64,000 bases of DNA from Trueperella pecoris (GCF_014926385.1 NZ_CP053291.1:1550001-1614000); one strand, 5' to 3'; positions 25,776 through 34,870 are shown, counted from the stretch's first letter. Program-made: numbers and translations. Notes: a model not told the origin generated them from the letters alone.

Positions 25776-26729
25776 TTACACCGACCTAATACGCGGGTTG
25801 ATGAGGAGGTAGAGCATGTCAACGATGATGTTGACGATGATGAAGGCGATTGCGACAACGAGTGCGCCGCCCTGAACGAGGTTGACCCAATTGTTCTGGA
25901 TACCGAGGATGAGGACTTTACCCATGCCCTGCATGCCGAAGATGATCTCGATGACAACGGCGCCACCCATGAGGTAGCCCACGCGCAGGCCGAGAACGGT
26001 GACCGGCGTGATCAGCGCATTACGCAAAACATTGCGCCCGATGACGACGGAGCGGGGTACGCCAGCGCCGAGTGCGGTACGCACGTAGTCGCGGTCAAGT
26101 TCTTCAACCATGGAGGTTCGAACGACGCGGGTCATCTGGCCGATGACGGGGATTGCCAGGGAGAAGGCCGGCAGCAGCATGCGCATGAACCAGCCGGCGA
26201 AGTCCTCAGACATCGAGGGCAGGAGGCCCGAGACCGGGATCGAACCGCCGACGAACGCCAACACGAGGAGGGAGGCAAGCCAGAAGGACGGTGTTCCGAT
26301 GCAGATCACGGAGAAGATGCGGATCACCTGATCGGCCCAGCGGTCGCGGTAGATTGCGGCGATGATTCCCAGCGGGAATGCGACGATGACGGCGATGATC
26401 AAGCCGAAGAAGGTCAGGGACAGGGTCACGGGAAGTGCGCCCATCACGATGTCGGTCACGCGGTTGGATTCGCCGACGCCATAGATACCCAGGTCGCCCT
26501 GGACCATGTTGATGATGTAGTTGGCGTACTGGACGAAGAAGGGATCGTTGAGGCCGTGGGCAACGCGGAATGATTCGAGTGCCTCTGGCGTCGCGTATTC
26601 ACCGAGAGCCGTGTAGGCCGGGTCGATCGGCGAAAGGGACATGATGAAGAAGACGAGCAGTGTCACGCCGATCACCATGATAGGGAGCGCGATGAGGCGC
26701 CGCCCGAGAAGTCTAAGGAGGTTGTTCAT
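25776..26729 (-). CDS. ABC permease of the sialic-acid importer (DppB type)
   Basis: This 317-residue membrane protein has the DppB/OppB layout: a first membrane segment near 12-32, SLSPIDPAYTALGEYATPE, four to five further segments and the EAA-loop region TALGAGVPRSVVIGRNVLRN. The start at ATG 26729 is preferred over a TTG eight codons upstream. It is 134 bases after the binding-protein gene, with a 19-bp hairpin between, and ends three bases before the fused permease-ATPase. Confidence 0.92.
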   Translation of the reverse strand: MNNLLRLLGRRLIALPIMVIGVTLLVFFIMSLSPIDPAYTALGEYATPEALESFRVAHGLNDPFFVQYANYIINMVQGDLGIYGVGESNRVTDIVMGALPVTLSLTFFGLIIAVIVAFPLGIIAAIYRDRWADQVIRIFSVICIGTPSFWLASLLVLAFVGGSIPVSGLLPSMSEDFAGWFMRMLLPAFSLAIPVIGQMTRVVRTSMVEELDRDYVRTALGAGVPRSVVIGRNVLRNALITPVTVLGLRVGYLMGGAVVIEIIFGMQGMGKVLILGIQNNWVNLVQGGALVVAIAFIIVNIIVDMLYLLINPRIRSV

Positions 26730-26805
26730 ATGTCCTGATTCCTCTTCTAGCAAAGAAGGATTGAGGTCAATGTGCGCCGGCTAGCGCTGGCCCGAATGGG
26801 CAGTA

Positions 26806-26853
26806 GACATGAAAAGTGGAGGGTAGGAGGACCCACCCTCCACTTTTCATGTC
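26806..26853 (-). terminator. 19-bp intercistronic hairpin
   Basis: A perfect 19-bp inverted repeat (26806-26824 with 26835-26853) with a ten-base loop lies between the solute-binding-protein gene and the permease gene. There is no U-tract after it, so it probably stabilises the upstream RNA or attenuates, letting the binding protein be made in excess. Confidence 0.8.
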
Positions 26854-26863
26854 AGTGTTGGAA

Positions 26864-28450
26864 TTACTTGGCGGAAGCGCCGACGAAGTTCAGACCAGTG
26901 GTGCCGATGCCGTGGCCGCCCACGACCTTTGCACCGTTGATGCCGGTGATCATCGTGCGGTGGAAGAGCGGGAAGATCGGGGCCTCATCAGCGATGAGAT
27001 CCTGAGCCTCGCCCCACTTTGCCTTGGCCTCGTCACCCGTTGCTTGCTCGGCGGCGGAGACGATCTCGGTCAGCTTCTTGAAGCCCTCGGGGTTGGTCTT
27101 GCCCCATGCAGCGCGCTTCTTGGTCCACACGTTGTCGCCGTACCACCAGTTGATGATGATGCCCGGGTCAGCACCGAAGACCGAGGGGTCGCCGGGTGCG
27201 AGGGCGACGTCAAAGGTTGCGTTATCGACGTCGGCGAAGTTGGAGTAAAGATCGCCGGAAGCCATGGACTGAACATTGACGGTCAGGCCAGCGGCCTCGA
27301 GGTCCTTGCGGATCTGCGGTGCGAGGTTAGCGATCCACGGGTGATCGGTGGTGATCAGCGTGATCTCCTTCAGGCCAGCAGCCTCGAAGGCAGCCTTAGC
27401 CTTGGCGGTGTCCGTGGTGAACTGCTCGGCAGCTTCCTTGTACATCGGGTTAGCCTTGGGCAGGAAGGAGGTAGCTACGGTGGCGTCGCCGCCCATAGCT
27501 TCCTTGACGAGCTTCTCGCGGTCGATCGCGTAGTGGAATGCCTTGCGGACTTCCTTGTTATCGAACGGAGCCTTGGTGGTGTTGAACATGAGGAACGGGT
27601 TGTTGTAGCCCGGAACCTCATCGAGGGTCCAGCCAGCGGCCTCGAGCTGTGCCTTGGTGGCGCTCGGGACGGTCTCCATCACGTCGATGGTGCCGCCGAG
27701 GGCAGCGGAGAGACGAGCCGAGTCATCCTTGAGGACGTCCCAGTGCATCTTGGTGACCTTGGCCGGCTTGGAACCGTTGTAGAACTCGTTCGGAACAGCC
27801 TCAACGGCGGTGTTCGAGATGGTCTCGTACTTGAACGGGCCGGTGCCAACGGGCTTGGCCGTCATTTGCTTCTGATCGGAGCTTGCCGGGACGACCTTGA
27901 CGTCGACGAGGCGCTCGGTAAGAGCGGCGAAGGGGTACTTCAGCTTGACGACGACGGTCTTGTCATCCTTCGCCTCGACCGAATCGATGAAGGTGAAGAA
28001 CTGCTTGTAGATCGAGGTGTCGGCGGTCGTGCGCTTGTAGGACTCGAGGAAGTCCTTCGTGGTCACGTCGGTGCCGTCAGAGAACTTGGCGCCGTCACGC
28101 AGGGTGATTTCGTACTCGGTGTCCGAGACCTTCTTGGGCTCGCCAGCAGCAAGTGCCGGGAAGACCTTGTAGTTGGTCATGTCGAACTCGTACAGACCCT
28201 CAACCACGTGCCAGTTGGTGCCCATTGCGAGTGCCGAGGAGGTGGTCGACGGATCGTAGTTGGTCGTCTCGTATGCGACGCCCAGGTTGATCTGACCGGA
28301 AGGAGCTGCGCCCTCGGTGGAGGACGAGGTGGCCTCGCCCGTGGACGTGGTTTCCTTCGTCTTGGTATCTCCACCACCACAGGCGGAAAGAGCGAGCGTG
28401 GTAGCCGCAGCGACTGCTGTCAGCTTTGCCCAGCGCTTGGAAGAACGCAT
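26864..28450 (-). CDS. Family 5 solute-binding lipoprotein
   Basis: This 528-residue protein is the extracytoplasmic substrate receptor of the importer (SBP_bac_5, the DppA/OppA family). It has a signal peptide with lipobox LSAC (Cys23), a Thr/Ser linker, and blocks typical of the family (ITLRDGAKFSDGTDVTTKDF; VRKAFHYAIDREKLV). The start at ATG 28450 has GGAGAGGA upstream; a longer frame reaches into the regulator gene and is rejected. Family 5 proteins bind peptides, nickel or sugars; here sialic acid or a sialoglycan is the likely ligand. It is the first gene of the nan operon, expressed from the shared control region. Confidence 0.93.
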   Translation of the reverse strand: MRSSKRWAKLTAVAAATTLALSACGGGDTKTKETTSTGEATSSSTEGAAPSGQINLGVAYETTNYDPSTTSSALAMGTNWHVVEGLYEFDMTNYKVFPALAAGEPKKVSDTEYEITLRDGAKFSDGTDVTTKDFLESYKRTTADTSIYKQFFTFIDSVEAKDDKTVVVKLKYPFAALTERLVDVKVVPASSDQKQMTAKPVGTGPFKYETISNTAVEAVPNEFYNGSKPAKVTKMHWDVLKDDSARLSAALGGTIDVMETVPSATKAQLEAAGWTLDEVPGYNNPFLMFNTTKAPFDNKEVRKAFHYAIDREKLVKEAMGGDATVATSFLPKANPMYKEAAEQFTTDTAKAKAAFEAAGLKEITLITTDHPWIANLAPQIRKDLEAAGLTVNVQSMASGDLYSNFADVDNATFDVALAPGDPSVFGADPGIIINWWYGDNVWTKKRAAWGKTNPEGFKKLTEIVSAAEQATGDEAKAKWGEAQDLIADEAPIFPLFHRTMITGINGAKVVGGHGIGTTGLNFVGASAK

Positions 28451-28502
28451 TTTGTATCCTCTCCATTGAGTTAATGTGAAGCGACATCGCTTCTCCATCG
28501 GG

Positions 28503-28528
28503 TATACTAATCGTATGTTGTCAGACAA
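28503..28528. promoter_or_regulatory. Divergent nan promoters and putative NanR operator
   Basis: TATACT (28503-28508, plus) and TAGTAT (28509-28504, minus) overlap back to back, giving facing -10 boxes for the regulator and the transporter operon. A perfect palindrome TTGTCAGACAA (28518-28528) lies next to them, in the spacer of the minus promoter and at codons 2-5 of the regulator. Its TTGT-N3-ACAA form suits a FadR/FCD-type regulator. Repression of both sides is inferred. Confidence 0.6.
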
Positions 28529-29282
28529 GTCAGCGCAAGTGCTTTTGCAAAAGTTCTCCCCGACGACGATGTCGGGCCGCGCAAACGAGCCTATTGCCGC
28601 CATTAACCGCTCCTCCGCGACGATGGATGCAGTCAAGGCCTACATCCTCAACCACGATCTCAAGCCCGGCGATCCGCTTCCTACCGAGGCGGCCTTGTGT
28701 GAGACGCTCCACGTATCGCGCTCGTCCGTGCGTGAGGCACTGCGCAAGCTCGAGGCCCTCGACATCGTGCGCGTCCATCAGGGGCGCGGCTCCTTCGTCG
28801 GAGACATGTCGCTTGAACCGATGGTGGAAACCCTGGTGTTGCGTTATGCCCTCGACAAGGCCTCGGGCGCAGAGTCACTACGCCAGGTTGTTTCCATGCG
28901 GCGCTACATCGACCTCGGCGTGGCCAACTCGATCGTCGCGGCGCTGAAGGGCACCGACAACCCAGGTTTGCACGAGCTCGTCGCACGCATGGTGAAGAAG
29001 GCCAGCGCCGGCAAGACGTATATGGAGGAGGACATCGCCTTCCACAGTGGCCTCATGTCATACCTCAACAACGAGCTGGTCTCGCAGCTGAACGCCGCCA
29101 TGTGGCTCGTCCATCAGGCTTTCATTCCCGAACTCGACGTGTCGCGCAAGGCCAGCCTCCTCGAGACCGCCCAAGCTCACCAGAAGATGCTAGAGACGGC
29201 CGAGGCCGGAGACGCCCCCGCCTACCGCCAGGCCGTGCGCGAGCATTACGCGCCGCTGGCCAACATCCTCGAACTCGACTAA
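28515..29282 (+). CDS. nanR: FadR/GntR-family regulator of sialic-acid genes
   Basis: This 255-residue protein has an N-terminal winged helix (about 35-105, with LPTEAALCETLHVSRSSVRE and HQGRGSFVG) and a C-terminal FCD effector domain (about 115-250, with MRRYIDLGVANSIV and HSGLMSYLNN). FCD regulators usually repress catabolic operons until a metabolite binds. It is divergent from the nan operon, which fits NanR. I place the start at ATG 28515: TATACT ends seven bases before it, so the mRNA would be leaderless. ATG 28569 is an alternative, as no Shine-Dalgarno sequence is seen at either. Confidence 0.87.
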   Translation: MLSDKSAQVLLQKFSPTTMSGRANEPIAAINRSSATMDAVKAYILNHDLKPGDPLPTEAALCETLHVSRSSVREALRKLEALDIVRVHQGRGSFVGDMSLEPMVETLVLRYALDKASGAESLRQVVSMRRYIDLGVANSIVAALKGTDNPGLHELVARMVKKASAGKTYMEEDIAFHSGLMSYLNNELVSQLNAAMWLVHQAFIPELDVSRKASLLETAQAHQKMLETAEAGDAPAYRQAVREHYAPLANILELD

Positions 29283-30998
29283 ATGTTTACTTCAGGCCGC
29301 TCACTTCCGGTGGTCCATTGCGGCAATGGGCCCCTCGTGGTGCTCTGCCACGGTGTCACGGACAGTGCCGCGTCGCTGTCCGACTTGGCGCGCCGGCTGT
29401 CGCCCGACTACCGCGTCGCGGCCCTCGATTCACTCGGACACGGACTAGCCCGCCCGTTTCACGACGCCGAATTGGCCGCCCCCATGCAGGCCGCACTGGA
29501 GCAGCTGACCGATTCGATCGAATTGCTCGTCGACGCGTACGGGCCCGCGGTGGGGATCGGCCATTCGATGGGTGGCGCGCTGCTGACCAAACTCGCCGCG
29601 CAGCGCCCTGAACTCTTCGCAGGCGTGATCGGCGAGGACCCGGCGTGGCTTTCCCCTGCCCAGGCTCAGTCTTACCGCGATACTGTCGCCGATTCCCTCG
29701 CACACATCACACAAGTCCGCCGCGACCCGGCGGCCGCCCTCGCTGCCAACCGCGACGAGTACCCGAGCTGGCCCGACGATGAACGCGCCGGATGGCTGGC
29801 CGGCAAGCTCGAGGTCGATCTACGCTTCGTTGAGGCCGGGCAGGTGGGGTATGTCGACTGGAGCGAGTGGGCCACCGACATCTCCGTGCCCACGCTGATT
29901 GTCACGGGCACGGCCTCCGACGCCGTGCTTGGGCCGAGCGGTTTGGCGCAGATTGCCGCGCTCGCAAATCCGAGCATTTCCACCCGCCTCGTGCCCGGCG
30001 CCCGCCACTGCGTGCGTCGCGAGGATCCCGCCGACTTCGATGCCATCGTCAGAGAATTCCTCGCGCGGGTACACCCGCCCTTCGACGCCGACGCCGTCAT
30101 CCGCCAGCCCGGAACACAGGCCGAGGTTGGCCCGCAACCGAGCCAGACGGCGTCGTTCTATATCGATCCACAGCTGCGCCCCGAACTCGACCAGCCCTAC
30201 TACCCCCAGTGGGATCCCATCGGCACGCGCCTGCGCTGGAGTTCGCCCGACGAGCCGCCGCTGGTGGACGGAGCGAGCCTCGAGGTCGTCGACATTGACG
30301 GGACAACCATGCGCATCTGGCGGGCGGGTGAGCCCAGGCGCGTGATCGTCGCGATTCACGGCGGCGGCTTCATGGCCGGATCAGCAGACGGTGACGACGA
30401 ACGAAACGCCGGCCTGGCACGCCGCCTGCAGGCCGTGGTGGTGAGCCCCGAATACCGACTCGCCCCCGAACACCCCTTCCCCGCCGGTGCGCTGGACTGT
30501 GCGTGCGTCGCCGAATGGGCACGCAACGAATGGGAACTTCCGTTTTATATTCTTGGCGATTCGGCCGGCGGCGGGCTCGCCGAATCGGCCGCCGTGATGC
30601 TCCTAGAGAACGGCGAGCGCCTCGACGGCGTGATCATGCTCGAGCCCTTCCTTGACCCGTCAATGGCCTCGCGCTCCATCCGCACCCATGCCGACGCCCA
30701 GATGTGGAACCGCGGCAAGGCCCATCAGGCTTGGAAGGCCTACCTCGCCGGGCGCAACCCGCGCGAGCTGCCGCGCTTGGTCAGCGTCGGCGAACATCGC
30801 CCGCGGGTACTGACGATTGTGGCGAGCGCGGACCTTCTGCGTGACGAGGGGATCGCTTGGACGACGAAGCTCGTCGACGCAGGCTTCGATGCCTCTTTGC
30901 ACATGATCTCGGGGACGTTCCACGCCGGGCTGACACTCCCCGACACTCGCGTTCGCGAGCGCGTGTTCGAGCTGATCGCCGACTTCGTGGGGGCATGA
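29283..30998 (+). CDS. Double alpha/beta-hydrolase fusion, likely esterase
   Basis: This 571-residue protein carries two different alpha/beta hydrolases in one chain. The first (about 1-265) is of the ordinary type: CHGVTDS, nucleophile elbow GHSMGG (Ser95), TASDAV and a late GARHCV. The second (about 310-571) is of the hormone-sensitive-lipase type: oxyanion-hole HGGG (about 359), GDSAGGG (about 425-431), then Asp in VASADLL and His in SGTFHAG. Both sets look intact. There is no signal peptide, so it is cytosolic. The ATG follows the regulator stop directly (TAAATG) and the sialidase overlaps its end, so it belongs to the sialic-acid locus. A sialate O-acetylesterase role is a plausible guess; no family known to me has this fusion with that assignment. 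Confidence 0.85.
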   Translation: MFTSGRSLPVVHCGNGPLVVLCHGVTDSAASLSDLARRLSPDYRVAALDSLGHGLARPFHDAELAAPMQAALEQLTDSIELLVDAYGPAVGIGHSMGGALLTKLAAQRPELFAGVIGEDPAWLSPAQAQSYRDTVADSLAHITQVRRDPAAALAANRDEYPSWPDDERAGWLAGKLEVDLRFVEAGQVGYVDWSEWATDISVPTLIVTGTASDAVLGPSGLAQIAALANPSISTRLVPGARHCVRREDPADFDAIVREFLARVHPPFDADAVIRQPGTQAEVGPQPSQTASFYIDPQLRPELDQPYYPQWDPIGTRLRWSSPDEPPLVDGASLEVVDIDGTTMRIWRAGEPRRVIVAIHGGGFMAGSADGDDERNAGLARRLQAVVVSPEYRLAPEHPFPAGALDCACVAEWARNEWELPFYILGDSAGGGLAESAAVMLLENGERLDGVIMLEPFLDPSMASRSIRTHADAQMWNRGKAHQAWKAYLAGRNPRELPRLVSVGEHRPRVLTIVASADLLRDEGIAWTTKLVDAGFDASLHMISGTFHAGLTLPDTRVRERVFELIADFVGA

Positions 30999-33079
30999 TG
31001 TTCCGTTGTCGAGGACACTTCCAGGCAGGTCCGCTCATGTCTGGCAAAGACGCAACGAGTTGGTGGGAGCTCGCCGTGCGTGGCGGAAAATTACGTCTGC
31101 ACGGTGTTGCTGATGCGCCGTTCGACTTCGACATCGAGGACGGGCATATCCTCGGCGAGCATACAGTCGACGTGATCGCGGGCCCGCCCGCACGCGTCTT
31201 TCTCGATGGTTACGAAGTGTGGTCATCGGACGTCGGGCTCTCGTCACAGGCTGTCGGCCACCAGGGGACTTTCACGACGTCGTCAACCCCCGCCGGCCCG
31301 GACCAACTGGCAACTTGTATTCGAGATACGACGACGCCGCCGCGGCCGCTGGTCGCATTCGCGGCGATGCGGCTCTCCGATTCCGACGCGCGGGCAGCCG
31401 GGGCGCTCGGCGATATCACGATTGCGGCGAAGTTCCGGGTGCGTGGGCCGGGCCAATATGGAACGATCTTCGCTGCGACACGCGAGACCGAGGTGCTCAG
31501 CGCCAGGATCGCCGGTGGCATTGATGTCCGTGTTGGTTCTGTTCGCGCCACCGCCAATGGCGACTGGTCGGACGGGCGCTGGCATCACCTGGCCGTCAGC
31601 GTCACCGGCGGCGCTATCCGGGTATGGGTGGATGGGTGGTTATGCGCCCACGAGCCCGGCTCGCTGGAGCCTTTCGACGCTTTCTATATCGGGCAGGATC
31701 CAGAAGGACAACGCCTCATGGGCGAGGTCGCCCATGGCGGCATCTATCCGCCCCTTAATGACCAGCAGATCGCCCTGCTCGCGCAACGACTTCCCCTTTC
31801 ACAGGTTCCGGTTTTCGACGCCTACCCGACCGGCGCATTTCATCGCATCCCGGCGCTAGTACGCACGACGAACGAGACGCTACTGGCGTTTGCTGACCGC
31901 CGCCGGTCACTGCCGAACGACGCACCCAATGCCACCGACCTCGTGTTGCGACGCTCCCACGACGGCGGCCGAAGCTGGGGCGAGGTCATCACCGTGGCTA
32001 CCTTCCCAGGTGAAGGGGCCCATGGCGTTGCCGTCACGGATGCGTGCGCCGTGCAGGATCGCACCGGGAAAATTCACGTTCTCGCTGACTTTTACGCCGC
32101 CCAGACCGGGCTGCTCACCTGCGCTCCGGGACCGGGCATGGACGAGGCTGGGATCATTGTCCAGGGCGAGCGGGGCGCGCAGTACCGAATTCCCGAAAAC
32201 TGGCCATCGCGTCCCACGCGTATTGTGAGCGAGGCCGGCCCCACAGAGTGGGAGGTCGACGCCGACGGTACGCTCCTGCGCGATGGGCACCCAGCTGGCA
32301 ACATTCTCCATAACGCCGACATCCAATTGCTCAAGACCGCACATATCGCGACCTGGACCAGCGATGATGAGGGAGCTACGTGGTCAGGCATGCGCCTGAT
32401 CACAGATGAAGTTAAGGACGAGTGGATGACGTTCCTCGGCGTCGCGCCAGGTTCCGGTCTTTGCCTGACCCGCGGACCCTTCGCCGGCCGTCTTCTCATT
32501 CCCGCCTATTTCTCCACTGAAGACTCGCACCAACATTCGGCCACGATGCTCATCTCCGACGACGACGGACGCACCTGGCGCCGTGGCGGATCGGTCCGTG
32601 CTGCTATCCACGCGAGCGGGAAAGACGGCGTCGGCGATAGTGAGGCGAGCACGGAACGGAACTTTACTGACCCAGCGCTGACCATGACCGAATCGACCAT
32701 CGTGGAAACCGAACGTGGGGTCGAACTATTCGCGCGCTCCCAGCACCAACGCGTGCTACGCTCCCTCTCCACCGACGGCGGCCAGACGTGGACCGCAGGT
32801 AGGGAGGAGCCACAGTTACGCGAGATTTTCTGCCAGCCCGCCGCGTGCACCGATGACGCGACGATCTATTTTGCCAACGCCTCGCGCATGCTCCCCTACC
32901 GCGGGTGCGGCTCGCTGTATCGGGCAGATGGAGAAGGGTGGACCGAGCGGGCGATCAATCCCCGCCATCACGGCTATCAGTCGCTCGTCGCGATGGAGGG
33001 CGCCATTGGGATGCTGTGGGAGCGCGAGACGGCCGGGATTTGGTTTACCGCCATACCCACCTCCATCTTCGTCCACTAG
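30995..33079 (+). CDS. Sialidase with N-terminal lectin-like domain
   Basis: This 694-residue protein is an exo-alpha-sialidase (BNR family). After an N-terminal segment comes a LamG/concanavalin-like domain (about 100-255, with FRVRGPGQYGTIF, DGRWHHLAVSV and RVWVDGWLCA). The catalytic beta-propeller follows (about 270-690), with the FRIP-type motif FHRIPALVR near 281 and Asp-boxes SHDGGRSWG, SDDEGATWS, SDDDGRTWR and STDGGQTWT. The start ATG 30995 overlaps the hydrolase stop. There is no signal peptide and no wall-anchor motif, unlike typical surface sialidases, so the enzyme is predicted cytosolic. Substrates would be imported sialoglycans. Confidence 0.9.
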   Translation: MMFRCRGHFQAGPLMSGKDATSWWELAVRGGKLRLHGVADAPFDFDIEDGHILGEHTVDVIAGPPARVFLDGYEVWSSDVGLSSQAVGHQGTFTTSSTPAGPDQLATCIRDTTTPPRPLVAFAAMRLSDSDARAAGALGDITIAAKFRVRGPGQYGTIFAATRETEVLSARIAGGIDVRVGSVRATANGDWSDGRWHHLAVSVTGGAIRVWVDGWLCAHEPGSLEPFDAFYIGQDPEGQRLMGEVAHGGIYPPLNDQQIALLAQRLPLSQVPVFDAYPTGAFHRIPALVRTTNETLLAFADRRRSLPNDAPNATDLVLRRSHDGGRSWGEVITVATFPGEGAHGVAVTDACAVQDRTGKIHVLADFYAAQTGLLTCAPGPGMDEAGIIVQGERGAQYRIPENWPSRPTRIVSEAGPTEWEVDADGTLLRDGHPAGNILHNADIQLLKTAHIATWTSDDEGATWSGMRLITDEVKDEWMTFLGVAPGSGLCLTRGPFAGRLLIPAYFSTEDSHQHSATMLISDDDGRTWRRGGSVRAAIHASGKDGVGDSEASTERNFTDPALTMTESTIVETERGVELFARSQHQRVLRSLSTDGGQTWTAGREEPQLREIFCQPAACTDDATIYFANASRMLPYRGCGSLYRADGEGWTERAINPRHHGYQSLVAMEGAIGMLWERETAGIWFTAIPTSIFVH

Positions 33080-33107
33080 ACTGGGCACACGAACGAATGG
33101 AGTTGAC

Positions 33108-33590
33108 ATGATTTCGACCTTGGCCCGCCCGCTCCTCGCGGCACCCTTCATCGCAGCTGGCGTCGATGCCCTCCGGCATCCCGCCAATCACCGCGCCGCA
33201 GCCGAGCGCGTCCTCACCCTCGCCCGAAAGGCCGGCGTGCCTGCGCTCGACACCATGTCTATTGACGCGCTCACCCGCGCCACCGGCGCCGTGTTTACGG
33301 TAGCGGGGCTGTCGCTGGCCCGGGGGCGTATGCCTAGGTCGACGGCCCTCATGCTCGGTGCAATGCAGATCCCGCTCTCACTGGGGCGCAACCCGTTCTG
33401 GGCACAGAAGGGCGCTACCCGCCGCGAGTCCCTATCCGCGCTCGTTGCCGACGCCGGCCTGATCGGCGGCGCGCTCATCGCCTCCACCGACCGTGGCGGC
33501 AAGCCCTCCCTAGGATGGCGCGCGTCCGCGTGGGCCAAGGAAGTAGGAGAAACTGCCTCCGAGCACCTGCCCATCGGGGATGGTCGGTGA
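33108..33590 (+). CDS. DoxX-like membrane protein
   Basis: This 160-residue protein resembles the DoxX/DoxD family: hydrophobic helices near 1-20, 55-75, 80-97 and 112-128, with the typical N-terminal RPLLAAPFIAAGVDALRHP. Function unknown. The start ATG 33108 has GGAG upstream; it is 28 bases after the sialidase and its stop overlaps the aroA start (GTGA). It may be the link by which the sialidase unit reads through into aroA. Confidence 0.82.
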   Translation: MISTLARPLLAAPFIAAGVDALRHPANHRAAAERVLTLARKAGVPALDTMSIDALTRATGAVFTVAGLSLARGRMPRSTALMLGAMQIPLSLGRNPFWAQKGATRRESLSALVADAGLIGGALIASTDRGGKPSLGWRASAWAKEVGETASEHLPIGDGR

Positions 33591-34870
33591 CCTGGCTCGC
33601 CCCCACGTCAGGGCCCGTTGATGCCACGATTTCGATTCCCGGCTCGAAGTCTCTGACAAACCGTTATCTTGTGCTCGCCGCGCTCGGAGGGAGCCGGGTG
33701 AGAATCCACAACCCGCTTATCGCCCGTGACACCGAGCTGATGGCACAGGCCCTTCGAACCCTCGGCGCGAGCGTCACCCGGGATGCAGCGTCGTGGATCG
33801 TCGAGCCCGGTCCGATCCGTGGCGGGCGGGTCGAGTGCGGCCTCGCCGGCACGGTCATGCGCTTCATACCGCCCATCGCCGCGCTGGCCAGCGAGCCCGT
33901 GGTTCTCGACGGCGATCCCGCAGCGCGCCTTCGCCCGATGAACGCCATCGTCGAGGGCCTGCGTGGGCTCGGCGTTCGCGTCGAAGCGGCGGATCGGGAC
34001 GGATCTCCCGTGTTGCCCGTGACCATTAACGGCCAGGGCTTGCTTGCTGGCGGGCGTCTCGATATCGACGCTTCGGCCTCCTCCCAATTCGTCTCTGCCC
34101 TGCTTCTTGCTGGCCCGCTCATGACCGCGGGCCTCGATCTGCGCCATGTGGGGGACCGCCTCCCTTCCCAGCCGCACATCGACATGACGATCGACGTGCT
34201 GCGTACGGCGGGAATCGACGTCGAGCAGGTGGCCGGGCAACACCGCTGGCTGGTCCGCCCCGGCGTCCCCCAACTTCCCGAGCTCACGGTCGAACCAGAC
34301 CTGTCCAACGCCGGAGCCTTCCTCGCCGCCGCGATGGTCACGGGCGGGACTGTGCGGATACCGGGCTGGCCGCAGCGCACCACCCAGCCCGGCGATTCCT
34401 ACCGCCACATTTTCGTGGCCATGGGCGGGCGGGCGTGGCTGGAAGGTGACACGCTTCACCTGCACGGACCGCAAGCGATCCTCCCCTACGACGCCGACAT
34501 GTGCGACGTCGGCGAGCTCGTCCCCACAGTGGCAGCAGTCGCCGCCTTCGCCGAGGGAACCTCGCGCCTGCGTAACATCGGCCAATTGCGCGGCCACGAA
34601 ACAGATCGACTCTCCGCGATTGTCAACGAATTAGCCAAGGTCGGAATCTCGGCGCGCGTCGAAGGTGACGACCTCGTCGTCGACGGCGCTCGCCCCTGCG
34701 CCGGGGCCACCATCGATTCCTACGACGATCACCGCATGGCCACCTTCGGCGCAATCCTCGGACTGCGCCTGCCCGGCACGCACGTGATCAACATCGAAAC
34801 AACCGCCAAGACGCTTCCCGAATTTGTGCCATTGTGGACGCGAGCATTTTCTTCTGAAGGACACCTATGA
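33587..34870 (+). CDS. aroA: 3-phosphoshikimate 1-carboxyvinyltransferase (EPSP synthase)
   Basis: This 427-residue enzyme makes 5-enolpyruvylshikimate-3-phosphate, the sixth step of the shikimate pathway. Family marks: PGSKSLTNRYLVLAAL (about 19-34), the GLAGTVMRF loop (the usual GNAGTAMR has changed here), DGDPAARLRPM, SSQFVSALLLAGP, and the C-terminal DDHRMATFGAILGLR. The GTG start at 33587 overlaps the preceding stop, and its own stop overlaps the rsgA start. The GLAGTVMR variant is known in actinobacteria. Confidence 0.95.
   Translation: MTWLAPTSGPVDATISIPGSKSLTNRYLVLAALGGSRVRIHNPLIARDTELMAQALRTLGASVTRDAASWIVEPGPIRGGRVECGLAGTVMRFIPPIAALASEPVVLDGDPAARLRPMNAIVEGLRGLGVRVEAADRDGSPVLPVTINGQGLLAGGRLDIDASASSQFVSALLLAGPLMTAGLDLRHVGDRLPSQPHIDMTIDVLRTAGIDVEQVAGQHRWLVRPGVPQLPELTVEPDLSNAGAFLAAAMVTGGTVRIPGWPQRTTQPGDSYRHIFVAMGGRAWLEGDTLHLHGPQAILPYDADMCDVGELVPTVAAVAAFAEGTSRLRNIGQLRGHETDRLSAIVNELAKVGISARVEGDDLVVDGARPCAGATIDSYDDHRMATFGAILGLRLPGTHVINIETTAKTLPEFVPLWTRAFSSEGHL

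Noticed and set aside
26816-28474. 552-codon plus-strand frame
   Set aside because: Antisense to the binding-protein gene, no homology-like motifs or ribosome binding site.
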